This document shows positions 40,734-48,554 of a stretch of 51,786 nucleotides of DNA, piece after piece. The stretch is from Streptomyces sp. Ru73 (GTDB taxonomy: Bacteria; Actinomycetota; Actinomycetes; Streptomycetales; Streptomycetaceae). How positions within the stretch are numbered: the first letter of the stretch is position 1; the number at the start of each line of letters is the position of its first letter. The notes below the pieces were generated by a model. It worked only from the letters and a program-made list of their open reading frames with translations. It searched no databases and was not told the DNA's origin. The stretch is taken from contig NZ_PQSQ01000058.1 in assembly GCF_002920575.1 (NCBI RefSeq), positions 1 through 51,786 on the forward strand. The letters run 5' to 3'. A program made the position numbers and the translations under genes.

Positions 40734-40967
40734 ATGGCACGTTGCGAGGTCTGCGGAAACGACTACGGCATGACGTTCGAGGTGCACGCGCAGGGCGCGG
40801 TGCACGTCTTCGACTGCTTCTCCTGCGCCATCCACCGCATGGCGCCCATCTGCGAGCACTGCCGGTGCCAGGTCATCGGCCACGGCGTCGAGGCCGACGG
40901 CCACTGGTACTGCTGCGCCCACTGCGCCCGCGCCGAGGGGAAGGTGGGCATCGTCGACCGGGTCTGA
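40734..40967 (+). CDS. Cys-rich zinc-ribbon/metallothionein-like protein
   Basis: This 77-residue protein has twelve metal-ligand-type residues: CEVCGND at the N-terminus, FDCFSCAIHRM, CEHCRCQVIGHG and DGHWYCCAHCARAEG. The first half looks like a treble-clef or zinc-ribbon. The last third (EHCRCQVIGHGVEADGHWYCCAHCA) resembles bacterial SmtA-type metallothionein. It should bind zinc or other thiophilic metal in the cytoplasm, for storage or as a structural domain. A perfect 19-base hairpin abuts its start codon, suggesting tight translational control. Confidence 0.75.
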   Translation: MARCEVCGNDYGMTFEVHAQGAVHVFDCFSCAIHRMAPICEHCRCQVIGHGVEADGHWYCCAHCARAEGKVGIVDRV

Positions 40968-41048
40968 CGCGGCGGGCCGGGGCGGGCCCGGCGGCCAGGG
41001 CGGGACCCTGCCGTCGGGGGCCGAATGTGGACAGGTACCGTCAATACC

Positions 41049-41903
41049 GTGTACCGCTTCCTGTTGTCCCGGCAGTGGGTGATCCTCACCCTCGTGGGCC
41101 TCGTCCTGATCCCCGTCATGGTCAGGCTGGGCTTCTGGCAGCTGCACCGCCATGAGCACAAGGTCGCCCAGAACGCCCAGATCGCCCGGGCGCTCGACGC
41201 CAAGCCGGTACCGGTCACCGACCTCGCGAAGCCGGGGCGCGACCTGCCGGAGGCGGACCGCTGGCACCCGGTGAAGGCCACGGGCCGGTACGACACCAAA
41301 GGCGAGGTCGTGGTGCGCAACCGCACCGCGGCCGACGAGCAGACCATCGGCTACTACGTCCTCACCCCGCTGCGGCTGACCGGCGGCGCCACCGTCCTGG
41401 TCAACCGCGGCTGGATCGCGCCCAGCGGCGGCGCGCTCACCACCTTCCCCGACGTGCCCCCGGCACCGAAGGGCACGGTCACCGTCACCGGCCGGGCGAT
41501 CCCCGACGAGACCACCGCCGAGAGCGGGATCAAGGACACCAAGGGGCTGCCCGACCGCCAGGTCATGCTGATCAACAGCAAGCAGGCGGCCGAGCGGCTG
41601 CACCGCCCGGTGCTCGGCGGCTACATCGAGCAGACCGCGCCCGAGCCCAAGGGCGGCAAGCCCGAGCTGGTCCCCGAGCCGGACCACAGCAGCATCGGCC
41701 CGCACATGGCGTACGCCGTCCAGTGGTGGCTGTTCGCCGCCGCCGTACCGGTCGGCTGGGTGATCCTGGTACGCCGCGAGCGCAAGGACCGCGCCGCTGC
41801 CGCCGCCGCGGCCGACGACTCAGCGGCGCCGGCCGAACCGGAGCGGCCCAAGGAGCCGGCCGCTGCCGCCCCGCAGGACGGGCCGGGGTCCGGTACTGCA
41901 TAG
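41049..41903 (+). CDS. SURF1 family cytochrome oxidase assembly protein
   Basis: This protein of about 284 residues has an N-terminal membrane helix (VILTLVGLVLIPVMVRLGFWQL), an extracytoplasmic domain (NRTAADEQTIGYYVLTPL; TVLVNRGWIAP) and a C-terminal helix after the SURF1 signature PHMAYAVQWWLFAAAVPVGWV, then an Ala/Pro/Glu-rich tail. SURF1 helps insert heme into cytochrome c oxidase. The start is uncertain: GTG 41049 fits the family N-terminus (YRFLLSRQWVILTL), while ATG 41025 has GGGGG upstream. No oxidase genes are adjacent. Confidence 0.88.
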   Translation: MYRFLLSRQWVILTLVGLVLIPVMVRLGFWQLHRHEHKVAQNAQIARALDAKPVPVTDLAKPGRDLPEADRWHPVKATGRYDTKGEVVVRNRTAADEQTIGYYVLTPLRLTGGATVLVNRGWIAPSGGALTTFPDVPPAPKGTVTVTGRAIPDETTAESGIKDTKGLPDRQVMLINSKQAAERLHRPVLGGYIEQTAPEPKGGKPELVPEPDHSSIGPHMAYAVQWWLFAAAVPVGWVILVRRERKDRAAAAAAADDSAAPAEPERPKEPAAAAPQDGPGSGTA

Positions 41904-41933
41904 CCCCCGCCCGCTCCGGGCAGTCGTCACAGC

Positions 41934-43763
41934 GTGCATCCACCTATCGAGGACTACGCGCTCATCGGGGACCTGCAGACCGCCGGGCTCGTCGGCCGCG
42001 ACGGCTCCATCGACTGGCTGTGCCTGCCCCGCTTCGACTCGGCCGCCTGCTTCGCGGCGCTCCTGGGCGACCGCGACAACGGCCACTGGCGGCTCGCGCC
42101 CGCCGACCACGAGGCCCGCGCCGACCGCTCGTACCGGGGTGACTCGCTCGTCCTGGACACCGAGTGGACGACCGGCACCGGACGCGTCCGGGTCACCGAC
42201 TTCATGCCCCAGCGGGACCGCGCACCCGACGTCGTCCGCATCGTGGAGGGCCTGGAGGGCAGCGTCGAGATGCGCGGCGTGCTGCGGCTGCGCTTCGACT
42301 ACGGACGCGTCGTCCCCTGGGTACGGCACGTCGACGGCTGCCGGGTGGCCGTCGCCGGCCCCGACTCCGTCTGGCTGTCCGCCGACCCGCAGGTGACGAC
42401 GTACGGCCAGGGCTACAGCACCCGCTCGGACTTCACCGTCGAGGCCGGCGAGAAGGTCGCCTTCGTCCTCACCTGGCACCCCTCCCACCGGCCCCGCCCG
42501 CGCCGCATCGATCCCCACGAGGCGCTGCAGTGCACGCTGGACGACTGGAAGGAGTGGTCGGCGCGGTGCACGTACGAGGGACCGCACCGCGACGCCGTCA
42601 TCCGCTCCCTGATCACGCTGAAGGCGCTGACGTACGCGCCCACCGGCGGCATCGTCGCGGCGGCCACCACCTCGCTGCCCGAGGAGATCGGCGGCGTACG
42701 CAACTGGGACTACCGCTACTGCTGGCTGCGCGACGCCACCCTCACCCTCAACGCGCTGCTCTCCGCCGGGTACACCGAGGAGGCCGGGGCCTGGCGCGAC
42801 TGGCTGCTGCGCGCGGTGGCCGGCTCCCCCGCCGACCTGCAGATCATGTACGGGCTGGCGGGCGAGCGGCGGCTCCCGGAGGCGGAGCTGCCCTGGCTTA
42901 CGGGCTACTCCGGCTCCGCGCCCGTGCGCATCGGCAACGCCGCCGTCGACCAGCTCCAGCTCGACGTCTACGGCGAGGTCCTGGACTCCCTGTTCCTCGC
43001 CCGCAACGCCGGCCTGGAGGACAAGCCGCACGCCTGGAACATCCAGCGCGCCCTGCTCGCCTTCCTCCAGAAGAACTGGCGGCAACCGGACGAGGGCCTG
43101 TGGGAGGTCCGCGGCCCGCGCCGGCACTTCGTGCACTCCAAGGTCATGGCCTGGGCCGCCGCCGACCGCGCCATCCGCACCGCTGAGGCGCACCCCGGTC
43201 TGAAGGCGGACCTGGACGCCTGGCGCGAGATGCGGGACGAGGTGCACCGCGAGGTGTGCGAGAAGGGGTACGACCCCGAGCGCGGCACGTTCACCCAGTA
43301 CTACGGCTCCGAGGAGCTGGACGCCGCGACGCTCCTCATCCCGCGCGTCGGCTTCCTGCCGGGTGACGACCCGCGCGTGATCGGCACGGTCGACGCGGTC
43401 CGCCGCGAGCTGACGTACGCCGCCGGCCCCGACGGCGCGGGCGGCGCGCGCGCCGGGCTGGTGCGCCGCTACAGCGCGGACCGGGGCGACGGCTCGCACG
43501 CGACCGACGGGCTGCCCGGCGAGGAGGGCGCCTTCCTGGTGTGCTCCTTCTGGCTCGCCGACGCGCTGTACCTCACCGGACGGCCCAAGGAGGCACAGGA
43601 GCTCTTCGACCGCCTCCTGGAGCTGCGCACCGACCTCGGGCTGCTGGCGGAGGAGTACGACCCGGTGAGCGGCTGCCAGCTCGGCAACTTCCCGCAGGCG
43701 TTCAGCCACATCGGTCTGATCGGGACCGCCTTCACCCTGGCGGGCATGCCCAAGGCAGACTGA
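41934..43763 (+). CDS. Glycoside hydrolase family 15 protein
   Basis: This 609-residue soluble protein has the GH15 layout of an N-terminal beta-sandwich domain (IEDYALIGDLQTAGLVGRDG, SIDWLCLPRFDS) and a C-terminal (alpha/alpha)6 barrel with NWDYRYCWLRDATLTLNALL, GLWEVRGPRRHFVHSKVMAW, GLPGEEGAFLVCSFW and the second catalytic-acid region LLAEEYDPVSG. Bacterial relatives hydrolyse alpha-glucosides and include glucoamylases and actinobacterial trehalases. The substrate cannot be read. There is no signal peptide, so it acts inside the cell. The GTG 41934 fits the conserved N-terminus but lacks a clear ribosome site. Confidence 0.92.
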   Translation: MHPPIEDYALIGDLQTAGLVGRDGSIDWLCLPRFDSAACFAALLGDRDNGHWRLAPADHEARADRSYRGDSLVLDTEWTTGTGRVRVTDFMPQRDRAPDVVRIVEGLEGSVEMRGVLRLRFDYGRVVPWVRHVDGCRVAVAGPDSVWLSADPQVTTYGQGYSTRSDFTVEAGEKVAFVLTWHPSHRPRPRRIDPHEALQCTLDDWKEWSARCTYEGPHRDAVIRSLITLKALTYAPTGGIVAAATTSLPEEIGGVRNWDYRYCWLRDATLTLNALLSAGYTEEAGAWRDWLLRAVAGSPADLQIMYGLAGERRLPEAELPWLTGYSGSAPVRIGNAAVDQLQLDVYGEVLDSLFLARNAGLEDKPHAWNIQRALLAFLQKNWRQPDEGLWEVRGPRRHFVHSKVMAWAAADRAIRTAEAHPGLKADLDAWREMRDEVHREVCEKGYDPERGTFTQYYGSEELDAATLLIPRVGFLPGDDPRVIGTVDAVRRELTYAAGPDGAGGARAGLVRRYSADRGDGSHATDGLPGEEGAFLVCSFWLADALYLTGRPKEAQELFDRLLELRTDLGLLAEEYDPVSGCQLGNFPQAFSHIGLIGTAFTLAGMPKAD

Positions 43764-43767
43764 CCCC

Positions 43768-44523
43768 ATGGATCTTGGACTCACCGACCGGACGTACATC
43801 GTCACCGGCGCCACCCGAGGGCTGGGCCACGCCACCGCCAGTGCGCTCGTCGCCGACGGCGCGAACGTCGTGATCACCGGCCGCACCGACGAGGCGGCCG
43901 CCGAGGCCGCGAAGGGCCTGGGGCCGCGCGCGCTGGGCATCGGCGCGGACAACGCCGACCCGGCCGCCGCGCAGCGCCTGGTGGACGCGGCCGAGGACCG
44001 CTTCGGCGGTCTGGACGGCATCCTCATCAGCGTCGGCGGCCCGCCCCCCGGCACCGGCGCCTCCAACACCGACGAGCAGTGGCGGGACGCCTTCGAGTCG
44101 GTGTTCCTGGGCGCGGTCCGGCTGGCCCGCACTGCGGCCGAGGCGCTCGGCGAGGGCGGCGTGATCGGCTTCGTGCTCTCCGGCTCCGTCCACGAGCCGA
44201 TCCCGGGCCTGACCATCTCCAACGGACTCCGCCCCGGCCTGGCCGGCTTCGCCAAGTCGCTCTCCGTCGAGCTGGGCCCCAAGGGCATCCGCGTCGTCGG
44301 CGTGCTGCCCGGCCGGATCGCCACCGACCGGATGCGGCAGCTGGACGACCTGTCGGGCGACCCGGAGGCCGCGCGCGCCCGCAACTCCGCCTCGATCCCG
44401 CTGCGCCGCTACGGCACGCCGGAGGAGTTCGGCCGCACCGCCGCCTTCCTGCTCTCCCCCGCGGCGTCCTACGTCACCGGCGTGATGGTGCCGGTGGACG
44501 GCGGCGCGCGGCACGGCTTCTGA
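43768..44523 (+). CDS. Atypical short-chain dehydrogenase/reductase (YxxxK replaced)
   Basis: This 251-residue SDR protein has a good cofactor site (TGATRGLG, 13-20) and the C-terminal VPVDGGARHGF, but the catalytic tetrad is altered. Thirteen residues after S138 (VLSGS), where Tyr is expected, S151 is found, and the Lys position is R155 (TISNGLRPGLAGFAKSLS). I recall a subgroup with this SNxLR pattern, so it is a family trait rather than a damaged gene, but ordinary SDR catalysis seems unlikely. It starts four bases after the GH15 gene, so the two form an operon. Confidence 0.88.
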   Translation: MDLGLTDRTYIVTGATRGLGHATASALVADGANVVITGRTDEAAAEAAKGLGPRALGIGADNADPAAAQRLVDAAEDRFGGLDGILISVGGPPPGTGASNTDEQWRDAFESVFLGAVRLARTAAEALGEGGVIGFVLSGSVHEPIPGLTISNGLRPGLAGFAKSLSVELGPKGIRVVGVLPGRIATDRMRQLDDLSGDPEAARARNSASIPLRRYGTPEEFGRTAAFLLSPAASYVTGVMVPVDGGARHGF

Positions 44524-44540
44524 GCACCCCTCTCCTTGCC

Positions 44541-44568
44541 CGGGGTGCCGCCGTCCGGCGGCACCCCG
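44541..44568. terminator. Bidirectional terminator between SDR and amaP genes
   Basis: Twelve-base perfect arms CGGGGTGCCGCC / GGCGGCACCCCG enclose GTCC. Confidence 0.88.
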
Positions 44569-44583
44569 CGGCGTACCAGGCGC

Positions 44584-45195
44584 TCAGGTGACCCGTTCGG
44601 CGCGGTGCCGTACGGCGCGCAGCCGGACCTCGGCCGGGATCTCCGGCAGGCCCGTCGCCTCCCGGGCGTGCGCCACCGCCCGGGTGCTCAGCAGGTGCAC
44701 GGCGCCGGCCGGGTCGGCGTGCGGCTCCAGCAGCAGGCGCACCCGTACGCGGGGCTCCCGACGCCGGCCCGTCAGGCGCGTCACGGCGCGGTGCACGCCG
44801 TCCGCGCTCTCCGCCTCGGCCGCGAGGACGTCCTCCAGGGCCCGGCCGCGCAGCAGCGCCCCTTCCCCGTCCCCGGTGTCGACCAGGACCTCGCGCAGCC
44901 GCCGGTTGCGGAACTGGGCCAGCAGCCACCACAGGGCGAGCAGCACCAGCACGGCCAGCGCGGCGATCACGGCCGGCCACCACCAGCCCGACCCCGTCCA
45001 GCGGGTGCGGTCGGCCGCCGGCAGCAGGACGTCACGGGGCGCGGTCCACGGCCAACCGCCGGGCGGCCCCGCGTGCCATGCGTCCGCAAGACCGAGCCCG
45101 CCGAAGAGCACCAGCCCGCCGGTGCCCAGCAGCACCAGCCCGAGCAGCGCGAGCAGCACCCGGTTGACCGTCCGCCGTACCTGACGCATCGCCAC
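44584..45195 (-). CDS. amaP: AmaP-like alkaline-shock membrane anchor protein
   Basis: This 203-residue protein has two transmembrane helices (VNRVLLALLGLVLLGTGGLVLFGG and WWWPAVIAALAVLVLLALWWLLAQF) and a cytoplasmic C-terminal domain (about 95-203) beginning RNRRLREVLV and containing EPRVRVRLLLEPHADP, the pattern of AmaP proteins that anchor Asp23 at the membrane. It is the last gene of the five-gene envelope-stress operon. GTG 45195 is placed six bases after GAGG. ATG 45189 is an alternative. It lies three bases after the DUF6286 stop. Confidence 0.85.
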   Translation of the reverse strand: MAMRQVRRTVNRVLLALLGLVLLGTGGLVLFGGLGLADAWHAGPPGGWPWTAPRDVLLPAADRTRWTGSGWWWPAVIAALAVLVLLALWWLLAQFRNRRLREVLVDTGDGEGALLRGRALEDVLAAEAESADGVHRAVTRLTGRRREPRVRVRLLLEPHADPAGAVHLLSTRAVAHAREATGLPEIPAEVRLRAVRHRAERVT

Positions 45196-45198
45196 AGC

Positions 45199-45846
45199 TC
45201 ACCTCTTCCCGGCGCGCCGTACGCGCACAGACATGCCCGGCGGCCGGGCGAGGCCGAGCCGCTCCAGGCCCTCGGCCAGCGCCGCGTCCACGTCGCCGCG
45301 TACCTCGTCCAGCTCGCGGAAGTGCGCGAACGCGCGGGCCGTCACCTTGCGCCGGGACACCGTGATCCGTACGGACTGCACGCCCGGCACCTCCATGACC
45401 CGGTCGCGCAGTACCAGTGCGGCGGCCGAGCGGTCCAGGCCCGCGCGGGTCGCGGGCGTGGCGGGCCGCATCGGGAGGACGCCGCGCAGCCCGGGGGTCA
45501 CCGCGAGCACGACCAGCCAGAGGCCCAGGGCCATGGCCAGCGCGGCGGCGGCCAGCACCCAGGTGTCCTCCAGCGGGCGGCTCGCCAGCTCGTCGGCGAG
45601 CCGGCGGCGCCAGGCCATCGCGGGCTGCCCGGCGCGCACGGCGGCCACGTCGTACAGGAACAGCCCGGCCACCGCGAGCACCACCAGTGCCACCAGCGCG
45701 GCCGGCAGCCGCCGGGCCGACCAGAAGCGCCCGGTCCTGCCGCCGCGCGCGCCGGAGGTGTAGGCGGCGTCGGAAGCGGACTGTTCGGGGCCGCGGCCGG
45801 CCTTCTCCAGGGTCGGGAGGCGCCGCGTCGTGTCCGGCTCGCTCAT
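45199..45846 (-). CDS. DUF6286-type membrane protein of the Asp23 operon
   Basis: This 215-residue protein has a polar N-terminus, two transmembrane helices (LPAALVALVVLAVAGLFLYDV and WVLAAAALAMALGLWLVVLAV) and a C-terminal soluble domain (LVLRDRVMEVPGVQSVRITVSRRKVTARAFAHFRE) whose beta-alpha pattern looks like a degenerate Asp23/AmaP fold. By recollection it corresponds to DUF6286, which accompanies Asp23 genes in Streptomyces. Its function is probably anchoring or sensing at the envelope. Confidence 0.82.
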   Translation of the reverse strand: MSEPDTTRRLPTLEKAGRGPEQSASDAAYTSGARGGRTGRFWSARRLPAALVALVVLAVAGLFLYDVAAVRAGQPAMAWRRRLADELASRPLEDTWVLAAAALAMALGLWLVVLAVTPGLRGVLPMRPATPATRAGLDRSAAALVLRDRVMEVPGVQSVRITVSRRKVTARAFAHFRELDEVRGDVDAALAEGLERLGLARPPGMSVRVRRAGKR

Positions 45847-45880
45847 GCTCCGCGTCCCGTCACCCGGGTCACCGTACGTG

Positions 45881-46435
45881 TCATCGCACTCTCCCCTGCC
45901 CGGTCCGCCTCAGCTGCGGCGAGTGCAGACGGGTCACCTGGATCGCCACCTCGGGCACCGTCATGCCCGCCAACGCCCATACCCGTTCCGTCACCCGGCG
46001 ACGCACCGCGCCGCACTGGGCGCCGATGTCGCCGGGGTAGCCCAGCTCGACGGAGACCCGCACCCGGGCCTCGCCGAAGGTGTCCTGACTGTTGTGGCGG
46101 CGTACGACGACGGTGGCGTCGGCGTCACCGGGACGGACGTCACGCGCCGGGCCGCCAGGGCGTGTCACCGTCCCGCCGTCCGGCGTTCCGTCTTCAGGGG
46201 CCGCCGCCGCGTCGTCGGGGGCCGCGCCGGCGGGCACGGCGTCAGGGCCGCGTGCGTCGGCGGGCGGGCGGCCGGCGGCGTGCGCCCCGCTGCCGCTTTC
46301 CGCGCCGCCGTCCGGGCCGTGCCGCAGCGCCTCCCGTGCGGCCTGTGCCGCGATCTTGGCGACCACCCGGTCGGCGATCCGCGTCGCACCGCGCAGCCCC
46401 GCCTCGACGGCCGGTTCCGGAAGCTGTCCGGCCAC
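45881..46435 (-). CDS. Asp23/Gls24-like envelope stress protein, second copy
   Basis: This 184-residue protein starts with a helix typical of Asp23 proteins (GATRIADRVVAKIAAQAAREAL), then carries a long Gly/Ala/Pro/Asp-rich insertion (about 40-100) that its neighbour lacks, then the C-terminal beta-alpha part (EARVRVSVELGYPGDIGAQC, RRRVTERVWALAGMTVPEVAIQVTRL). The insertion makes it an unusual member. The GTG 46435 is only three bases after the preceding gene, so translation is coupled. Confidence 0.8.
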   Translation of the reverse strand: MAGQLPEPAVEAGLRGATRIADRVVAKIAAQAAREALRHGPDGGAESGSGAHAAGRPPADARGPDAVPAGAAPDDAAAAPEDGTPDGGTVTRPGGPARDVRPGDADATVVVRRHNSQDTFGEARVRVSVELGYPGDIGAQCGAVRRRVTERVWALAGMTVPEVAIQVTRLHSPQLRRTGQGRVR

Positions 46436-46438
46436 GCC

Positions 46439-46639
46439 TCACCGCCGCCGGACGTCGCGCTCACGGCCTCCGGGGCGCCGGAAGAACTCCCCGGGCTCCA
46501 GGTCGCCGTCGAGGAACCGGCCGGCCACGAACCCCACCGCCCCCAACGCCGCCACCAGCAAGAAGGCCCCGAATCCGCCGAAGTACCCGGCGAAGCCCAG
46601 TGCCATGCCGGCCAACAGACCGGCCACGGCCATGCTCAT
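46439..46639 (-). CDS. Small DUF2273-like membrane protein
   Basis: This 66-residue protein consists of one or two hydrophobic helices (MAVAGLLAGMALGFAGYFGG; FGAFLLVAALGAVGFVAGRFL) followed by a charged Arg/Glu tail. Small two-helix proteins of the DUF2273 type accompany Asp23 and AmaP in Gram-positive bacteria, and this one sits in the same place. The ATG 46639 follows GGGAG by eight bases. The longer reading from 46714 lacks support. Confidence 0.8.
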   Translation of the reverse strand: MSMAVAGLLAGMALGFAGYFGGFGAFLLVAALGAVGFVAGRFLDGDLEPGEFFRRPGGRERDVRRR

Positions 46640-46756
46640 CGTGCACTCCCTCGCTGCCACCCCGGCAGGGATGGCGGACCAGCCGGACCACTGCCGGAAC
46701 CCGGCCGCCGGCATCCGTACGCCCGTCCGGCCGGACCGCCCGGACGGATCGGACCG

Positions 46757-47227
46757 CTACTGGAGCCGGGGCTCCGCTTCCTCTTCCTCGACCTCGTCCG
46801 GCAGCTTGACGTCGCCGACCGCGATGTTGACCTCGACGACCTCCAGTCCCGTCATCCGCTCGACCGCGGCGATGACGTTCTCCCGCACCGCCTTGGCCAC
46901 CTCGGCGATCGCCACGCCGTACTCGACGACGATGTCCAGGTCCAGTGCCGTCTGCACCTCGCCGACCTCGGCCTTCACGCCGCGCGTGACGGAGCGGCCG
47001 CCGGGCACCCGGTCGCGTACCGCGCCGAAGGTGCGGGCCAGTCCGCCGCCCATCGCGTGGACGCCCATGACGTCCCGGGCGGCCATGCCGGCGATCTTCT
47101 CGACCACGCCGTCCGCGATGGTCGTACGGCCCCGGGTCGCCGGGTCGCCGCCACCACGTTCGGTGCCGAGGGTCTTGCGGGCGCCGCCTTCGCCGTGCGG
47201 CCGGCCGCCCTGTGCGGTGTCGCTCAT
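46757..47227 (-). CDS. Asp23/Gls24 family envelope stress response protein
   Basis: This 156-residue protein is the best Asp23 match in the operon: a Gly-rich N-terminus, then TTIADGVVEKIAGMAARDVMGVHAMG, VKAEVGEVQTALDLDIVVEYGVAIAEVAKAVRENVIAAVERMTGLEVVEVNIAVGDVKL and an acidic tail. Asp23 forms a membrane-associated layer and responds to envelope or alkaline stress in Staphylococcus. It is the first gene of the operon 47227-44584. The ATG 47227 follows AAGGGA. Confidence 0.92.
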   Translation of the reverse strand: MSDTAQGGRPHGEGGARKTLGTERGGGDPATRGRTTIADGVVEKIAGMAARDVMGVHAMGGGLARTFGAVRDRVPGGRSVTRGVKAEVGEVQTALDLDIVVEYGVAIAEVAKAVRENVIAAVERMTGLEVVEVNIAVGDVKLPDEVEEEEAEPRLQ

Positions 47228-47424
47228 CGCGTCGTCCCTTCCTCGGGGAGGAGCGGGCACACCTGGCATGCCCTCGAAACCCACATTAGGGGTGGTCGGG
47301 GCGGAGCGCCGCCGGGATACCGCCGGGATACGCCGACCGGGCGGGCAAAGCGGCGGGAAGGCGGCGCGCAGTGATCCATTGCGCGCCCGGGGCACGCGCG
47401 GCGCGCCCCGGACACGGCGGCCGG

Positions 47425-48204
47425 TTACTCGCCCGCGCCGGCGAGGTCGCGCAGCCGGCGGCCCTGCGCCGCACGCTCCGCCGCACGCTGCTCGTCGAGC
47501 GAGCGCGCAGCAGCACCGGCGAGCAGGGCCTTGGTCTCGACGACGGCGTCCCGGGGCGCGGCGAGCAGCGCGGCGGCCAGGTCGGTGACGGCGGCGTCGA
47601 GCTGGTCGCCGGGTACGACGAGATTGGCCAGGCCGGTGCGTTCGGCCTCCTCGGCGTGCACGTACCGGCCGGTGGCGCAGATCTCCAGCGCACGGGCGTA
47701 GCCCACCAGGTGGACGAGCGGCTTCGTGCCGGTCAGGTCCGGCACCAGGCCCAGGCTCGTCTCACGCATGGCGAACTGCACGTCCTGCGCGCACACCCGC
47801 AGGTCGCAGGCGAGCGCGAGCTGGAAGCCGGCGCCGATGGCATGCCCCTGGACGGCGGCGATGGAGATGAGGTCGTTCCGCCGCCACCAGGTGAACGCCT
47901 CCTGGTACTCGGCGATCAGCGCGTCCAGCTCGCTCTCCGGACCTCGTCCCATGTCCAGGAACGACGGCTCGCCCGGGAAGCCCTCGGGAGTGAAGGCCTG
48001 CCGGTCCAGCCCCGCGGAGAAGGACTTTCCCTCGCCGCGCAGCACGACGACCCGTACGCTCCCCGGCAGCTGCTGCCCCGCCTCGGCCAGGGCCCGCCAC
48101 AGGGCGGGCGACTGGGCGTTGCGCTTGGCGGGGTTGGTGAGCGTCACCGTGGCGACGGCGTCGTCAACGGTGAGCCGGACACCATCCTTGTCGAGCAGGG
48201 TCAT
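47425..48204 (-). CDS. Enoyl-CoA hydratase/isomerase family protein
   Basis: This 259-residue crotonase-superfamily enzyme has the oxyanion-hole segments GKSFSAGLDRQAF and AVQGHAIGAGFQLALACDLRVC, and SLGLVPDLTGTKPLVHLVG. In classical enoyl-CoA hydratases two Glu residues act. Here the first-position residue lies in the ETSLGLVPD region (E present) and the second position is D in PDLTG, so it may be a hydratase or an isomerase. The start ATG 48204 follows GGAGG by seven bases. An AT-rich segment with GTTA/TAAC ends (48249-48265) lies upstream and could be an operator. Confidence 0.9.
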   Translation of the reverse strand: MTLLDKDGVRLTVDDAVATVTLTNPAKRNAQSPALWRALAEAGQQLPGSVRVVVLRGEGKSFSAGLDRQAFTPEGFPGEPSFLDMGRGPESELDALIAEYQEAFTWWRRNDLISIAAVQGHAIGAGFQLALACDLRVCAQDVQFAMRETSLGLVPDLTGTKPLVHLVGYARALEICATGRYVHAEEAERTGLANLVVPGDQLDAAVTDLAAALLAAPRDAVVETKALLAGAAARSLDEQRAAERAAQGRRLRDLAGAGE

Positions 48205-48264
48205 GGAGCGCCTCCGAGTTTCAACGGTCACTGCACAGCAACCGCTAAGTTAACTGAACAGTAA

Positions 48265-48296
48265 CCACCCGGTCGATCACTTCTTCGACCGGGTGG
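48265..48296. terminator. Terminator downstream of gbn
   Basis: Twelve-base perfect arms CCACCCGGTCGA / TCGACCGGGTGG with an eight-base loop lie 37 bases after the gbn stop (minus strand). Confidence 0.85.
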
Positions 48297-48332
48297 CACC
48301 GTCGGCTCTTCGGAGTCGCGGGCCGCCTCGAG

Positions 48333-48554
48333 TCAGGCCGAGGCGGCCTTCTTGCCCCTCGTGGCCCCGCCACGACCGCGCAGGACCACACCGGATTCGC
48401 TGAGCATCCGGTGCACGAATCCGTAGGAGCGGCCGGTTTCCTCGGCCAGCGCCCGGATGCTCGCTCCGGAGTCGTACTTCTTCTTCAGGTCTGCCGCGAG
48501 CTTCTCGCGCGCGGCGCCGGTCACCCGGCTGCCCTTCTTCAGAGTCTCGGCCAC
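48333..48554 (-). CDS. gbn: GATC-binding nucleoid-associated protein Gbn (small HTH protein)
   Basis: This 73-residue basic protein has a helix-turn-helix core (AREKLAADLKKKYDSGASIRALAEETGRSYGFVHRMLSESG region, with RALAEETGRSYGFVHRML as the recognition unit) and an Arg/Lys/Gly-rich tail (RGRGGATRGKKAASA). I recognise it as the actinobacterial protein described in S. coelicolor as Gbn (SCO1839), which binds GATC-centred sites across the chromosome and affects development. The flanking genes (enoyl-CoA hydratase, ABC-F) also match. The GTG start 48554 follows GAGGAGG by about five bases. Three GATC sites sit together upstream. Confidence 0.88.
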   Translation of the reverse strand: MAETLKKGSRVTGAAREKLAADLKKKYDSGASIRALAEETGRSYGFVHRMLSESGVVLRGRGGATRGKKAASA

